From NCBI RefSeq assembly GCF_018323885.1, contig NZ_AP024585.1:248001-312000 (forward strand): 64,000 nt of DNA. Reading direction: 5' to 3'. The notes under the pieces were generated by a model, which worked only from the letters and a program-made list of their open reading frames with translations, had not been told where the DNA came from and made no database searches. The DNA comes from Citrobacter amalonaticus. GTDB taxonomy: Bacteria > Pseudomonadota > Gammaproteobacteria > Enterobacterales > Enterobacteriaceae. Of the stretch, positions 21,721 to 33,609 are shown one piece after another (the stretch's first letter is position 1; each line of letters starts with the position of its first letter). The translations under genes and the position numbers were made by a program.

Positions 21721-23301
21721 ATGACGATTAGCGTTTTGACGACACGCACCACCTTTGAACACTGTCTGGGGATTATCCGCCAGGCCTCGGTGGAGATCCT
21801 GCTGATGCTGGGGGTGCATGCCTCTGACGGCAAAGATCCGCGATGGTTTCTGGAACACCTGGATCAAGCCCGGCTGAACCTGGGCGGCTGGAGCCAGGTC
21901 GCCCGGCGTTTGCATCTCAACGACGCGCAACTGAGCCAGTTCACGCTGCAACTGCGCCATCTCCAGCAGTGCGTACCGCAATATGACAGCGGGCAGGAGG
22001 TCAGTGAGAACCAACTGATTGCCGCCCTGCGCGTGGTCAGGTCGCTGGAATTGCTGCGCCATCATCAATCGTTACTCAATTTTAAAACGGACATTGAAGA
22101 GGCCGACCACAGTCAGCAAGTACGCGCAGAACGGCAGTTACGCACGATTGAGCTAACCCTGACTGCGCTTATCTCGCAGATGTGGCCGGATAAAACGCAG
22201 CTCAATAATTACCTCAAAGAAAACTTTGGCGCGGATAAGCTCAGACGCTGGATTAAGCTGGGTGAACGCCAGGATCCGCTGAATGGGATGCGTTTTAGCG
22301 AGCTGGCGCTGATGATTGTCGATAAAAAGACCTTCACCCGCCACTATTCCGGCATCTTTAACGATGCGTCAGTGCTGAACCTGTTTGTTGAACCGCGCCT
22401 GACGCTGCGGGTGTTTCTCGATGACTGTCGCCAGGCACGAAACACGGTGCTGGCCGGGGAGCCGCTGTCATCGGCACAGTTGACGTTACTCTCCTGCCAG
22501 TTTCAGCATATTGTCCGTCCTGTCCAGCGGGCCTATGAGCAAGGGCGCGCCCGCATTAATCCGGCGGCGTTAATGATTGTGGAAGAGGGGCAACTGGCGC
22601 AGTTTTGGGAGGAGGCGCGGAAAAAGGACCGTCAGGCGGGAGGCGATACCGAGGAAATTGGCGAATCCATTGAACCCCTGCGCAAGCGTTCGCTGCGCAC
22701 GGCGGAAGAACGTGAACAACTGATCACTGGCGTGCTCTGGGGCGCGGTGGGGCTCATGGTGATCGCCATCCTGGGCGGTGGAGCGTGGTTAGTGAGTTCG
22801 CAACCGCCCGCGCCCGCGCCGAACATCAAGATCACCCAGGCAGAGCCCAAGCGCGAATTGCCTTCCGCACGCGAAATGGTGACGCAGATGGGGATCACCT
22901 GGGATGTGTTTAACATGCGTGCGGCGATCGATCGCAATGACACCCGGGTCACCGCGCTTTTTTTGCAGGGCGGTATGAACTGGCAGGTCTCGTGGACCGA
23001 AACGGCGTTTGCCCGCAACAATACCGATGTCCTCGAGTTACTGTTGCGCTACCCTTCGCAGATGGATGAAAGCAAACCGTGTCGACGCTTTATCAATACG
23101 TTGGGTCACGCCATGTCCGGTGGCGCGCCGCTGACGGGCGAACACAAAGCTTATCTGAAGCGTTTCTGCACAGTGCCTGCGGTGATAGCGCGACAGCAGC
23201 ATGATACCGGGCAGGCAGAGCGGCGTTTCCGCGCCGATCCCAGCGCGGATAACGAGAAATGGCTGAAGATTCAGCGCGCCATTTTTGACGTGATAGAGTA
23301 A
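21721..23301 (+). CDS. STY4199-family membrane protein with degenerate HEPN domain and ankyrin-like C-terminus
   Basis: 526 residues. The N-terminal 1-330 is soluble and helical, one TM helix lies at about 335-358 (LITGVLWGAVGLMVIAILGGGAWLVSS), then a Pro-rich linker, then a C-terminal domain with ankyrin-like units (MRAAIDRNDTRVTALFLQGG at about 399-418; AFARNNTDVLELLLRY at about 429-444). Residues 240-250 (RNTVLAGEPLS) resemble the Swt1-type HEPN RNase motif RNxxAHxEPLS, with the catalytic His replaced by Ala245. I recall the family name STY4199 from Salmonella; its function is unknown. It is convergent with treF, with a 3-bp gap. Confidence 0.7.
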   Translation: MTISVLTTRTTFEHCLGIIRQASVEILLMLGVHASDGKDPRWFLEHLDQARLNLGGWSQVARRLHLNDAQLSQFTLQLRHLQQCVPQYDSGQEVSENQLIAALRVVRSLELLRHHQSLLNFKTDIEEADHSQQVRAERQLRTIELTLTALISQMWPDKTQLNNYLKENFGADKLRRWIKLGERQDPLNGMRFSELALMIVDKKTFTRHYSGIFNDASVLNLFVEPRLTLRVFLDDCRQARNTVLAGEPLSSAQLTLLSCQFQHIVRPVQRAYEQGRARINPAALMIVEEGQLAQFWEEARKKDRQAGGDTEEIGESIEPLRKRSLRTAEEREQLITGVLWGAVGLMVIAILGGGAWLVSSQPPAPAPNIKITQAEPKRELPSAREMVTQMGITWDVFNMRAAIDRNDTRVTALFLQGGMNWQVSWTETAFARNNTDVLELLLRYPSQMDESKPCRRFINTLGHAMSGGAPLTGEHKAYLKRFCTVPAVIARQQHDTGQAERRFRADPSADNEKWLKIQRAIFDVIE

Positions 23302-23304
23302 CCG

Positions 23305-25011
<1,707 letters not shown>

Positions 25012-25239
25012 TTAAGCGTAGACATTCGCTTCGGTGTGTGCGGTGCAAAGTGTGCGGCAGATCACGTTTACACAATCGCCGCAAACCGGGAAAAAAGCAC
25101 AATACATTGATAATCGGTGATAATTTTTATTACGTGTCGACTGGCGAATCCCTATTTTCGGAACATTCGAATGAAACGAATTGTGAATATTGTCGGGACG
25201 TCGCCTGGATAAGGTTTCCCACCCCGCTGAATACGGGGA

Positions 25240-25491
25240 TTACCATTTCTCATCACGCGCGTCACGACGCCCTTCGCGGCGGTTTTCACGTTTATCCTGG
25301 CGGCACTGGGAATTACTTTCATCGTTATTCCGGACACATTCCCGTTTTGTTTCACGACCGTCCTGACGGGCATCCTGGCGGATCTCACGGGCGTCCTGAC
25401 GTTTTTCAGCCCGCGCGGTGGCATGCGCCGGGAGTGTCACAATCGGGAATAAAACGACGGCAATTAAAGCAGGAAGTAATGTCTTTCTCAT
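25240..25491 (-). CDS. Small secreted Arg/Asp-rich protein of unknown function
   Basis: 83 residues. A clear Sec signal peptide (MRKTLLPALIAVVLFPIVTLPAHA, cleavage near 24-26) precedes a mature part of about 58 residues built of charged repeats: RQDAREIRQDARQDGRE, then RQDKRENRREGRRDARDEKW. Two cysteines (52 and 63) flank an Asn/Ser segment and could form a disulfide. AGAGG lies about 9 bp before the ATG. The mature part should be helical and highly charged. I do not recognise a named family; a periplasmic stress or nucleic-acid/phosphate-binding role is only a guess. Same strand as treF, 285 bp upstream of it. Confidence 0.7.
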   Translation of the reverse strand: MRKTLLPALIAVVLFPIVTLPAHATARAEKRQDAREIRQDARQDGRETKRECVRNNDESNSQCRQDKRENRREGRRDARDEKW

Positions 25492-25622
25492 CGGGTAAAA
25501 CCTCTTAAAATAAATAGCATTAGATACTATTAGCGCGGCAAGTATTGCTGCGGATTTTAATTTATACCCGGGGGAAAGTCGTGTTATGAGGAGGAACTAA
25601 ATTGTCCATTTTTAAATTGCAG

Positions 25623-25647
25623 AAAAAACCCCGTGAAATCACGGGGT
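25623..25647 (-). terminator. Intrinsic terminator of gor
   Basis: On the minus strand CCCCGTG-ATTT-CACGGGG is followed by TTTTTT, 9 bp after the gor stop. Confidence 0.9.
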
Positions 25648-25655
25648 CAGGAACA

Positions 25656-27008
25656 TTAACGCATGGTCACAAACTCTTCCGCTGCCGTCGGGTGAATGGC
25701 CACGGTGTTGTCGAAGTCTTTCTTGGTGGCGCCCATTTTCAGCGCTACTGCAAAGCCCTGCAACATTTCATCCATGCCAAAGCCGATACCGTGGATGCCG
25801 ACGATTTTCTCTTCCGGGCCGACGCAGACTAACTTCATGCGGCACGGCTGACGGTGTGAGGTTACCGCGGTATACATTGCAGTAAACGAAGATTTATACA
25901 CTTTCACCTGCGCATCGCCATACTGCTCGCGCGCCTGCGGTTCGGTCAGACCTACGGTGCCAATCGGCGGGTGGCTGAAGACCACGGTAGGAATATTGCT
26001 GTAGTCCAGATGCTCGTCCGGCTTGTTGTTAAACAGGCGCTCAGAAAGACGGCGACCTGCCGCAACAGCAACTGGCGTCAGCTCGACAGCGCCGGTGTTA
26101 TCTCCGACCGCATAAATCCCGTCCACGCTGGTATTCTGGTATTTATCGACGACGATATACCCTTTGTCGTTGGTTTTTACGCCGGTCGCTGCTAGGTTGA
26201 AATTATCGGTTGCCGGTTCACGACCAATCGCCCAAATCAGGCAATCGACCGTTTCACTGCGACCGTCTTCCAGTTCAAGCGTCAGGCTACCGTCGGCGTT
26301 TTTCACGACCGCTTTCGGAATGGCGTGGGTGTGAAGCGTCGGGCCTTCGGCATTCATCACTTCCACCAGCGTTTCGGTAATCATCGGGTCAAAACTGCGC
26401 AGTGGCGCATGCTTACGCACGAACAGATGGGTTTTGGCACCCAGACCGTTAATCACGCCCGCCAGTTCAACGGCGATATAACCGGCACCGACAACCGCGA
26501 CGCGCTCCGGCAGGGCCGGCAGTTCAAAGAAACCATCGGAGTCGATACCGTATTCCACGCCCGGAATATCCGGGTGGCTCGGACGACCCCCCGTGGCGAT
26601 GAGAATGTGATCGGCAGTAATTGTTTCACCGTTGACTTCAATGGTTTTGGCATCGACGAAGCGGGCAAAACCTTTGATCACATCAACGTTATTTTTACCC
26701 AGCACGTTGTCATACGAGGTGTGAATGCGGTCGATATAGGCAGTACGGCTGGCAATCAGCGTATCCCAGTTGAATTTATTGATCGTGGTGTCAAACCCGT
26801 AGTCCGGACCATACAGGTGGATCGCTTCACGGATCTGCGCAGCATGCCACATTACTTTTTTCGGGACGCACCCGACGTTAACGCAGGTGCCGCCCAGCGC
26901 TTTGGCTTCAATCAGCGCACACTTCTGGCCGTACATGGCTGCACGGTTAATCGAGGCGATACCGCCGCTGCCACCGCCGATGGCGATGTAGTCATAATGC
27001 TTGCTCAT
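25656..27008 (-). CDS. gor: Glutathione reductase
   Basis: 450-residue FAD- and NADPH-dependent flavoenzyme that reduces GSSG to GSH in the cytoplasm. The FAD motif [13 protein letters not shown] is at the N-terminus, the redox-active disulfide is in [13 protein letters not shown] (Cys 42 and 47), the NADPH-binding motif [13 protein letters not shown] is near residue 174, and the catalytic His-Glu pair is in HPTAAEE at the C-terminus. Almost identical to E. coli Gor. In E. coli it is induced by OxyR; no operator was assigned here. Confidence 0.97.
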   Translation of the reverse strand: MSKHYDYIAIGGGSGGIASINRAAMYGQKCALIEAKALGGTCVNVGCVPKKVMWHAAQIREAIHLYGPDYGFDTTINKFNWDTLIASRTAYIDRIHTSYDNVLGKNNVDVIKGFARFVDAKTIEVNGETITADHILIATGGRPSHPDIPGVEYGIDSDGFFELPALPERVAVVGAGYIAVELAGVINGLGAKTHLFVRKHAPLRSFDPMITETLVEVMNAEGPTLHTHAIPKAVVKNADGSLTLELEDGRSETVDCLIWAIGREPATDNFNLAATGVKTNDKGYIVVDKYQNTSVDGIYAVGDNTGAVELTPVAVAAGRRLSERLFNNKPDEHLDYSNIPTVVFSHPPIGTVGLTEPQAREQYGDAQVKVYKSSFTAMYTAVTSHRQPCRMKLVCVGPEEKIVGIHGIGFGMDEMLQGFAVALKMGATKKDFDNTVAIHPTAAEEFVTMR

Positions 27009-27079
27009 GCGTCTTTTCCTTACGTTCTGATTGCCGCGATTGTATACCTGAAATCAATAGTTTCCACCGATGGCTGCAA

Positions 27080-27922
27080 TTACTCTGGCACGATCCAGTT
27101 TACCAAGGTATGCCCGGTACCCGCTGGCACCAGCTTGCTGTGCAGCCACGGTAGCACTGTGTTCATTTGTGCTTCCAGCTTCCACGGCGGGTTGACCACA
27201 ATCATGCCGGAGGCGGTCATGCCGCGCTGGTCGCTGTCCGGGCGGACCGCCAGCTCAATTTGCAGGATTTTACGGATGCCGGTCGCTTCCAGATCGTGCA
27301 CCATGCGCTTGATTTGCTGGCGTAACACGACCGGATACCACAGCGCATACGTCCCAGTGGCAAAACGTTTATAGCCTTCGCTAATCCCGGCGACAACGGC
27401 CTGGTAGTCCGATTTAATCTCGTAAGGCGGGTCGATGAGAATCAAACCACGACGAGAGACCGGCGGCAGCTTTGCCTTCAGTTGCTGATAGCCGTCGGCA
27501 CGGGCTACGCGGGCACGTTCATCTTTCTGGAATTCACCTCGCAGCAGCGGGAAATCACTCGGATGCAGCTCCGTCATATGCAGGCTGTCCTGCTCGCGCA
27601 GCAGTTGACGCGCGATCAGCGGGGAGCCGGGGTAGTAACGCAGTTGCCCGCTACGGTTGAAGTGTTTGACCACGCCGATGTACGGCTCGAGTTCGGCTGG
27701 CAGATCGTCCTGCTGCCAGATGCGGGCGATACCTTCCAGGTACTCCCCGGTGCGTTCAGCATGCTCGCCGCTTAGCTGATAACGGCCCGCGCCTGCATGG
27801 GTGTCCAGATAGAGAAACGGCTTCTCTTTCTCTTTGAGCGACTCGATGATCAGGCTCTGAACCGTGTGTTTAAGGACGTCGGCGTGGTTGCCAGCGTGGA
27901 AGCTGTGGCGATAACTGAGCAT
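27080..27922 (-). CDS. rlmJ: 23S rRNA (adenine2030-N6)-methyltransferase RlmJ
   Basis: 280-residue SAM-dependent enzyme modifying A2030 of 23S rRNA. The SAM-binding motif DTHAGAGRY (about 40-48) and the N6-adenine methylation motif DPPY (in LILIDPPYEIK, about 161-171) are both present. The N-terminus MLSYRHSFHAGNHADVLKH is the family signature. Length equals E. coli RlmJ (YhiR). Divergent from prlC with a 215-bp gap. Confidence 0.96.
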   Translation of the reverse strand: MLSYRHSFHAGNHADVLKHTVQSLIIESLKEKEKPFLYLDTHAGAGRYQLSGEHAERTGEYLEGIARIWQQDDLPAELEPYIGVVKHFNRSGQLRYYPGSPLIARQLLREQDSLHMTELHPSDFPLLRGEFQKDERARVARADGYQQLKAKLPPVSRRGLILIDPPYEIKSDYQAVVAGISEGYKRFATGTYALWYPVVLRQQIKRMVHDLEATGIRKILQIELAVRPDSDQRGMTASGMIVVNPPWKLEAQMNTVLPWLHSKLVPAGTGHTLVNWIVPE

Positions 27923-28045
27923 GGGTAAACGTGTTCCAGGTTGTAAACGTAGGCCCGATTAGCGTCACGCTTTCGGGCGAATAAAAAGCCTATCGCCACA
28001 GTATACAGAAAACTCACCGCTGCCGCGAAAGCGCAACGCCTGGCA

Positions 28046-28073
28046 TTGAAATCCTCTACACTTATCCCCATTC
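28046..28073 (+). promoter_or_regulatory. Sigma-32 (heat shock) promoter of prlC-rsmJ
   Basis: TTGAAA (28046-28051) and CCCCATTC (28066-28073) are separated by 14 bp, fitting the RpoH consensus CTTGAAA-N13-15-CCCCATNT. It lies 65 bp before prlC, a known heat-shock gene in E. coli. Confidence 0.8.
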
Positions 28074-28137
28074 TACAGGGATATTGCACAGCGCCGGACG
28101 CGCGCGACATTCACCTTATTCTAACAGGACAGCGTTT

Positions 28138-30180
28138 ATGACCAATCCTTTACTGACGCCTTTCGTGCTACCGCCTTTTTCCAACATTCAGCCGGAACAT
28201 GTGGTCCCGGCGGTAACCAAAGCGCTGAACGACTGCCGTGAGAATGTGGAGCGCGTCGTAGCACAGGGCGCACCCTACAGCTGGGAAAATCTTTGCCAAC
28301 CGTTGGCGGAAGTCGATGACGTCCTGGGGCGTATTTTTTCTCCGGTCAGCCATCTGAATTCAGTAAAAAACAGCCCGGAACTGCGCGAAGCCTACGAGCA
28401 AACCCTGCCGCTGCTGTCGGAATACAGCACCTGGGTTGGTCAGCATGAAGGTTTATACAAGGCATACCGCGACCTGCGTGACGGCGATCATTACGCTACG
28501 CTGAACACCGCACAGAAAAAAGCTGTGGATAACGCGCTGCGTGATTTTGAACTCTCCGGGATTGGCCTGCCGAAAGAAAAACAGCAGCGCTACGGTGAGA
28601 TCGCCACCCGCCTGTCTGAACTGGGCAACCTGTACAGCAACAACGTCCTCGACGCCACCATGGGCTGGACGAAGCTGATTACTGATGAAGCAGAGCTGGC
28701 CGGGATGCCGGAAAGCGCGCTGGCGGCAGCAAAAGCACAGGCTGAAGCGAAAGAGCAGGAAGGCTATCTGCTGACGCTGGATATCCCGAGCTACCTGCCG
28801 GTGATGACTTACTGTGACAACGGGCAGCTTCGTGAAGAGATGTATCGTGCCTATGTGACCCGGGCGTCCGATCAAGGACCTAACGCCGGTAAATGGGACA
28901 ACAGCCCGGTGATGGCGGAAATTCTCGCCCTGCGCCACGAGCTGGCGCAACTGCTGGGCTTTGAAAGCTATGCCTTTAAATCGCTCGCCACCAAAATGGC
29001 GGAAAACCCGCAGCAGGTGCTGGAGTTTTTAACCGATCTGGCAAAACGCGCGCGTCCGCAAGGCGAGAAAGAGCTGGCGCAACTGCGCGCCTTCGCGAAA
29101 ACGGAGTTTGGTGTCGATGAACTGAACCCGTGGGATATCGCGTACTACAGCGAAAAACAGAAGCAGCATCTCTACAGCATCAGTGATGAACAATTACGTC
29201 CGTACTTCCCGGAAAACAAAGCCGTTAACGGCTTGTTTGAAGTGGTGAAACGTATTTATGGTATTACCGCAAAAGAGCGTAAGGATGTGGATGTCTGGCA
29301 TCCGGACGTGCGTTTCTTTGAGCTGTATGACGAAAACAATGAACTGCGCGGCAGCTTCTATCTCGATCTCTATGCCCGTGAGCACAAACGCGGCGGGGCG
29401 TGGATGGATGACTGCGTCGGTCAGATGCGTAAATCCGACGGCTCACTGCAAAAACCGGTCGCTTACCTGACCTGTAACTTTAACCGCCCGGTGAATGGCA
29501 AACCGGCGCTGTTCACCCACGATGAAGTGATCACTCTGTTCCACGAATTTGGTCACGGCCTGCATCACATGCTGACCCGCATCGAGACCGCTGGCGTTTC
29601 CGGGATCAACGGCGTGCCGTGGGATGCGGTCGAGCTGCCGAGCCAGTTTATGGAAAACTGGTGCTGGGAACCGGACGCGCTGGCGTTTATCTCCGGCCAT
29701 TACGAGACTGGCGAACCGCTGCCGAAGGAATTACTGGATAAAATGCTGGCGGCGAAGAACTACCAGGCGGCGCTGTTTATCCTGCGTCAGCTGGAGTTTG
29801 GTCTGTTTGACTTCCGTCTGCATGCGGAATTTGACCCGCAGCAAGGGGCGAAAATCCTCGAAACGCTGGCGGAAATCAAAAAACAGGTCGCCGTGGTGCC
29901 GGGGCCGTCTTGGGGGCGTTTCCCGCATGCATTCAGTCACATTTTCGCCGGTGGTTATGCGGCGGGGTATTACAGCTACCTGTGGGCTGATGTGCTGGCT
30001 GCGGATGCGTTCTCTCGCTTCGAAGAAGAAGGCATTTTCAATCGCGATACCGGCCAGTCATTCTTGGATAACATCCTGACGCGTGGCGGGTCTGAAGAGC
30101 CAATGGAACTGTTCAAACGTTTCCGTGGCCGCGAGCCGCAGCTCGACGCGATGCTTGAGCATTACGGAATTAAAGGCTAG
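28138..30180 (+). CDS. prlC: Oligopeptidase A (PrlC/OpdA)
   Basis: 680-residue cytoplasmic zinc metallopeptidase of family M3. It degrades short peptides, including cleaved signal peptides; prlC mutations suppress signal-sequence defects. The zinc motif HEFGHGLHH is at about 469-477, with the third ligand Glu about 25 residues later. The start MTNPLLTPF follows AGGA at 8 bp and matches E. coli; a longer in-frame reading upstream would run through the sigma-32 promoter region. rsmJ starts 7 bp after the stop, so the two are co-transcribed under heat-shock control. Confidence 0.96.
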   Translation: MTNPLLTPFVLPPFSNIQPEHVVPAVTKALNDCRENVERVVAQGAPYSWENLCQPLAEVDDVLGRIFSPVSHLNSVKNSPELREAYEQTLPLLSEYSTWVGQHEGLYKAYRDLRDGDHYATLNTAQKKAVDNALRDFELSGIGLPKEKQQRYGEIATRLSELGNLYSNNVLDATMGWTKLITDEAELAGMPESALAAAKAQAEAKEQEGYLLTLDIPSYLPVMTYCDNGQLREEMYRAYVTRASDQGPNAGKWDNSPVMAEILALRHELAQLLGFESYAFKSLATKMAENPQQVLEFLTDLAKRARPQGEKELAQLRAFAKTEFGVDELNPWDIAYYSEKQKQHLYSISDEQLRPYFPENKAVNGLFEVVKRIYGITAKERKDVDVWHPDVRFFELYDENNELRGSFYLDLYAREHKRGGAWMDDCVGQMRKSDGSLQKPVAYLTCNFNRPVNGKPALFTHDEVITLFHEFGHGLHHMLTRIETAGVSGINGVPWDAVELPSQFMENWCWEPDALAFISGHYETGEPLPKELLDKMLAAKNYQAALFILRQLEFGLFDFRLHAEFDPQQGAKILETLAEIKKQVAVVPGPSWGRFPHAFSHIFAGGYAAGYYSYLWADVLAADAFSRFEEEGIFNRDTGQSFLDNILTRGGSEEPMELFKRFRGREPQLDAMLEHYGIKG

Positions 30181-30187
30181 TTCTTCA

Positions 30188-30958
30188 GTGAAAATTTGTT
30201 TACTGGATGAAACAGGCGCCGGAGACGGCGCCTTATCTGTTCTGGCCTCCCGCTGGGGACTGGAACACGACGAAGACAACCTGATGGCGCTGGTGCTGAC
30301 ACCGGAGCATCTGGAGTTGCGTAAGCGCGATGAACCGAAGCTCGGCGGTATTTTCGTGGATTTTGTCGGCGGGGCGATGGCCCATCGCCGCAAGTTCGGC
30401 GGCGGTCGCGGTGAAGCGGTGGCAAAAGCGGTGGGCGTTAAAGGCGACTATTTGCCAGATGTCGTCGATGCGACTGCGGGTCTGGGGCGTGATGCATTCG
30501 TTCTGGCCTCGGTCGGCTGTCATGTGCGGATGCTGGAGCGTAACCCGGTGGTGGCGGCGCTACTTGATGATGGTCTGGCGCGCGGCTATGCCGATGCGGA
30601 AATCGGCCCGTGGTTGCAGGCACGACTGCAGCTGATCCATGCCTCCAGCCTGACGGCGCTGACGTATATCACGCCGCGTCCGCAGGTGGTCTATCTCGAC
30701 CCGATGTTTCCCCACAAACAGAAAAGCGCGCTGGTGAAAAAAGAGATGCGGGTCTTTCAGTCGCTGGTGGGCCCGGATCTGGACGCCGACGGCTTGCTGG
30801 AACCAGCGCGTCAGCTCGCAACCAAACGCGTGGTGGTGAAACGCCCGGACTACGCGCCGCCGCTGGCGGATGTTGCTACGCCGAATGCGGTGGTGACCAA
30901 AGGGCACCGGTTTGATATTTATCCCGGCACGCCTCTGGCGGATGAACAGATCGCCTGA
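30188..30958 (+). CDS. rsmJ: 16S rRNA (guanine1516-N2)-methyltransferase RsmJ
   Basis: 256 residues from a GTG start 7 bp after prlC (MKICLLDE as in E. coli). It methylates G1516 of 16S rRNA using SAM. The SAM-binding motif [14 protein letters not shown] lies at about 95-108 and the late motif [13 protein letters not shown] at about 172-184. The last residues (PLADEQIA) extend a little beyond E. coli RsmJ, which ends at GTPV. A longer upstream reading inside prlC is not credible. Confidence 0.94.
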   Translation: MKICLLDETGAGDGALSVLASRWGLEHDEDNLMALVLTPEHLELRKRDEPKLGGIFVDFVGGAMAHRRKFGGGRGEAVAKAVGVKGDYLPDVVDATAGLGRDAFVLASVGCHVRMLERNPVVAALLDDGLARGYADAEIGPWLQARLQLIHASSLTALTYITPRPQVVYLDPMFPHKQKSALVKKEMRVFQSLVGPDLDADGLLEPARQLATKRVVVKRPDYAPPLADVATPNAVVTKGHRFDIYPGTPLADEQIA

Positions 30959-31028
30959 TGGCGCTTCGCGTATCCGGGCTACGACGCGGTGTGGGTAGAC
31001 CGGATGAGGCGTGAGCCGCCATCCGGCA
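30959..31028 (+). repeat. BIME/REP repeat between rsmJ and dtpB
   Basis: A REP-like unit near 30965-30985 (CGTATCCGGGCTACGACGCG) is followed by a clearer one at 31000-31027 (begins CCGGATGAGGCGTGAG, ends GCCATCCGGC). It lies between convergent genes. Confidence 0.75.
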
Positions 31029-31035
31029 ATCACGA

Positions 31036-32508
31036 TTATTGCGCGGTATCCGGTGTATTAATCATCCGGTTCAGCCACGGCACCATCAGCGCCATTACGA
31101 CGGTGACAGCCAGCGTCACCAGCCCGATTTTACTGAACACGCCGGTATAGATCGGCAATGTCTGCAGCGGATCGGTGATGTTTTCCGGGACGGCAGTAAA
31201 GGTCGCGACGTAACCCCCCAGCAGGAACGCAGCAGCCTGCGTCAGGAACCACATCCCAAGAATAAAGCCCATCAGATGCTGCGGAACCAGTGCCGCGACC
31301 ATCGCCAGCCCCAGCGCGCTAATCAGCAACTCGCCGAGGCTCTGGAACAGATAAACCAGTACGATAAACCACGGTGACGTCAGTCCCTGCGCATCGGCAA
31401 ACCACATGCCTGCCGCTGCGGCGGTCAGAAAGCCCAGCGAGCACAGGAACATCCCGAGGGTAAACTTCATCGGCATCGTCAGGTCTTTGCCTTTGCTACC
31501 CAGACGCGTGTAGATCGCCGCCAGCACCGGGCTGGCAACCACCACCCAGAACGGGTTCAGTGCCTGAAAGCTCACCGGGTTAATCGTGAAACCGAGGATC
31601 TCATGGTGAACGTTATTGATGGCAAAGAAATTCAGTGATGTCGGCATCTGCGCATACAGAATGTAAAACAGTACCGCTTCGAGCATCAGGATAAACGCCA
31701 CAAACATCTTGTTGCGCCCGGTTTTATCCAGCCTGAAAGCCTGGCGGAAGAAGATAATGGTCACCGCAATCGACAGAACAATCAGCACCAGGTTGGCGAT
31801 TTTCACGTTGTGCATCAACCAGGCGCAGAGAAAGACCATCGCCACGGTGCCAATCAGGACATACAGCAGATTGCGGAAGCTCATCGGCAGATGGTCTGGC
31901 TCGGAACCGATATCTTTCACCATCCCGCGGCAGGCGAAATAGACCAGCAGCGCGACAATCAGCCCTGCCCCGCACAGGTTATAGGTGACGGCATAACCAA
32001 ACTTATCTGCGATCACCGGCGCCAGCGACAGCGACAGCAGCGAACCGATGTTTATCGACATGTAGAACAGTGTGAATGCGCCATCCAGACGTGGATCTTT
32101 TGGCGGATAGCATTTGGAGAGCAGGCTTGCCGGGTTCGCTTTAAACAGACCGTTGCCGACGGCAATCGTCCCAAGCGCGATAAAAATAAGGTCCGGTTTG
32201 AGCAGCGACATTCCCGTCATGAAGTAACCAAGCGCCAGCACAACCGCGCCCAGCACCAGCGTACGTTTGGTGCCGAGCAGGTGGTCGCCAACGTACCCCC
32301 CAATCGAGATCAGACCGTAGACCAGTGCGGCAAAGGCACCGAAGGTGATAAACGCCTGCTCTTGTGAGAATCCCAGTTGCTTAACAAAGAAAACCGCCAG
32401 GATACCCTGAACGCCGTAATAGCCAAATCGTTCCCATAACTCGACAAAAAAGATCATGAAGAACGGGCGGGGTTGCTGCAGCAAACCCGTTGGTGCAGAT
32501 GTATTCAT
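31036..32508 (-). CDS. dtpB: Dipeptide/tripeptide permease DtpB (YhiP)
   Basis: 490-residue proton-dependent oligopeptide transporter (POT/PTR2 family) with about 14 hydrophobic segments. The POT signature [19 protein letters not shown] (ExxER motif) is in helix 1, and the second PTR2 signature [15 protein letters not shown] is at about 145-159. It matches E. coli DtpB. It imports di- and tripeptides using the proton gradient. Monocistronic; ends against the BIME after rsmJ. Confidence 0.95.
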   Translation of the reverse strand: MNTSAPTGLLQQPRPFFMIFFVELWERFGYYGVQGILAVFFVKQLGFSQEQAFITFGAFAALVYGLISIGGYVGDHLLGTKRTLVLGAVVLALGYFMTGMSLLKPDLIFIALGTIAVGNGLFKANPASLLSKCYPPKDPRLDGAFTLFYMSINIGSLLSLSLAPVIADKFGYAVTYNLCGAGLIVALLVYFACRGMVKDIGSEPDHLPMSFRNLLYVLIGTVAMVFLCAWLMHNVKIANLVLIVLSIAVTIIFFRQAFRLDKTGRNKMFVAFILMLEAVLFYILYAQMPTSLNFFAINNVHHEILGFTINPVSFQALNPFWVVVASPVLAAIYTRLGSKGKDLTMPMKFTLGMFLCSLGFLTAAAAGMWFADAQGLTSPWFIVLVYLFQSLGELLISALGLAMVAALVPQHLMGFILGMWFLTQAAAFLLGGYVATFTAVPENITDPLQTLPIYTGVFSKIGLVTLAVTVVMALMVPWLNRMINTPDTAQ

Positions 32509-32710
32509 ATTGCTTCGCCTTTCAATGCCATCCCGAAAAGTATGAACGCGTAATACGAAACGCGCCGAAAAAGTCTGACTCTGTTATAGACTGCGGCCAT
32601 TAGCCGGTAGCGTAGAGTATTATACAGATTGATTTCGTTCTAATCAGTTGATCACACTAATTATGATTGGAGGGGTGGGAGGTTGTACTGATCGTTTGTG
32701 GAGAGGACAG

Positions 32711-32737
32711 AAACAAAAACGCCCGCAAAGGCGGGCG
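32711..32737 (-). terminator. Intrinsic terminator of uspA
   Basis: Minus strand: CGCCCGC-CTTT-GCGGGCG followed by TTTTTG, 35 bp after the uspA stop. Confidence 0.9.
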
Positions 32738-32772
32738 CTCTGACATGACCGGATAACCCGGTTAGCGATGTT

Positions 32773-33207
32773 TTATTCTTCTTCGTCGCGCAGCGGAACA
32801 ATCAGCATATCGACGTGAACAGTGTTGATCAGCTGGCGTGCGGAGGACATCAGTTTGCTCCAGAAGTCCTGGTGATGACCGCAAACGACCAGGTCCATGT
32901 CGTATTTCTTGATGGCGTCAACCAGCACCTGACCCAGATCGCCGCTGCCGCTCAGGGTTTCGGTAATCGGATAGCCTGCGTTGGTGGACAGTTCGGTCAG
33001 TGCGTGGTGAGTTTCTTCAGAAATGCGTTTTTGCATGTCGCCCAGATTGACGTCGATCAGGCCGGTATACAGGTCAGAGTAGTTCACATCAACGTGGATA
33101 AGGGAAACTTTTGCGTTGTACGGCCGTGCCATAGAGACGGCTTTTTCTACCAGAACTTTGCTTTCCGGAGAAAGATCAACCGCGATGAGAATATGTTTGT
33201 AAGCCAT
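32773..33207 (-). CDS. uspA: Universal stress protein A
   Basis: 144-residue cytoplasmic UspA-fold protein ([23 protein letters not shown]), a serine phosphoprotein induced on growth arrest. It lacks the GxxGx9GS ATP-binding motif of the MJ0577 branch, as expected for the UspA subgroup. AAGGAG lies 8 bp before the ATG. Divergent from uspB, as in E. coli. Confidence 0.97.
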
Positions 33208-33352
33208 AGTATTACTCCTTCCATAAAGTTGTCGATGACCAGCCAGCTAGCGATTTTTCTACCTTGCGTCACTCGCGTCCTGCGAACTGTGCGATATGTC
33301 TACGCGGGGCTAGCTCAGCCGCGATGAAGTGAATTGTAGAGACTATCCTTAC

Positions 33353-33379
33353 AGTATAGCGACCTGGATAATCCGTCAA
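33353..33379 (-). promoter_or_regulatory. Predicted uspA promoter
   Basis: Minus strand: TTGACG (33379-33374) and TATACT (33358-33353) with a 15-bp spacer; shifting the -35 by one (ATTGAC) gives 16 bp. It lies about 145 bp upstream of uspA, leaving a long leader. Confidence 0.5.
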
Positions 33380-33468
33380 TCCGCCTTGCTTACCAAATAG
33401 TTAAACAAAATATTTAGATAATTGCATTGATAGTGATTAACCTTCTGGCAAAAAAATTAACTGATCTC

Positions 33469-33475
33469 CTACACT
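33469..33475 (+). promoter_or_regulatory. Possible sigma-S -10 element for uspB
   Basis: CTACACT matches the core of the RpoS -10 (KCTAYACT). uspB is known to be RpoS-dependent in E. coli. It lies 135 bp upstream of the start; the -35 is unclear, as is common for sigma-S. Confidence 0.4.
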
Positions 33476-33485
33476 ATTTAGAGAG

Positions 33486-33520
33486 CCGCTCTGATGATAA
33501 GCTCAAAACGAGCGGTTTTT
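33486..33520 (+). terminator. Terminator-like hairpin inside the uspB leader
   Basis: CCGCTC (33486-33491) can pair with GAGCGG (33510-33515); alternatively GCTC pairs with GAGC around AAAAC. TTTTT follows at 33516-33520. It lies just after the putative uspB transcription start, so it may attenuate transcription or make a short RNA. Confidence 0.4.
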
Positions 33521-33609
33521 AGTCGTACTTTTTCATTGACTGTCTGGCAAGTTTCGGGGAGCGGTAGTCCCGGAGCGGAGCTCCGTGGGCGGGTCGCCGG
33601 GGAGGTCGT

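Larger units (their letters stand above)
33208..33609. other. uspA-uspB divergent intergenic region (402 bp)
   Basis: It holds the uspA promoter near 33353-33379, a sigma-S-like uspB -10 at 33469-33475, a terminator-like hairpin at 33486-33520, and a GC-rich palindrome CGGAGCGGAGCTCCG shortly before uspB. No ORF was seen. E. coli has the same divergent arrangement. Confidence 0.6.

Noticed and set aside
22041..22065. R107-x6-H114 as the HEPN catalytic motif of the STY4199-like protein
   Set aside because: The spacing fits the loose Rx4-6H rule, but the surrounding sequence is a generic charged helix; the RNTVLAGEPLS segment is a much better match to a named HEPN subtype.
26325..27374. 349-codon open frame on the plus strand opposite gor and rlmJ
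   Set aside because: It is antisense to two well-conserved genes, low-complexity in composition, and has no family resemblance; an artefact of GC-rich codon use.
27850..28110. 86-codon minus-strand frame between rlmJ and prlC
   Set aside because: It overlaps the rlmJ start and the sigma-32 promoter; composition is not protein-like.
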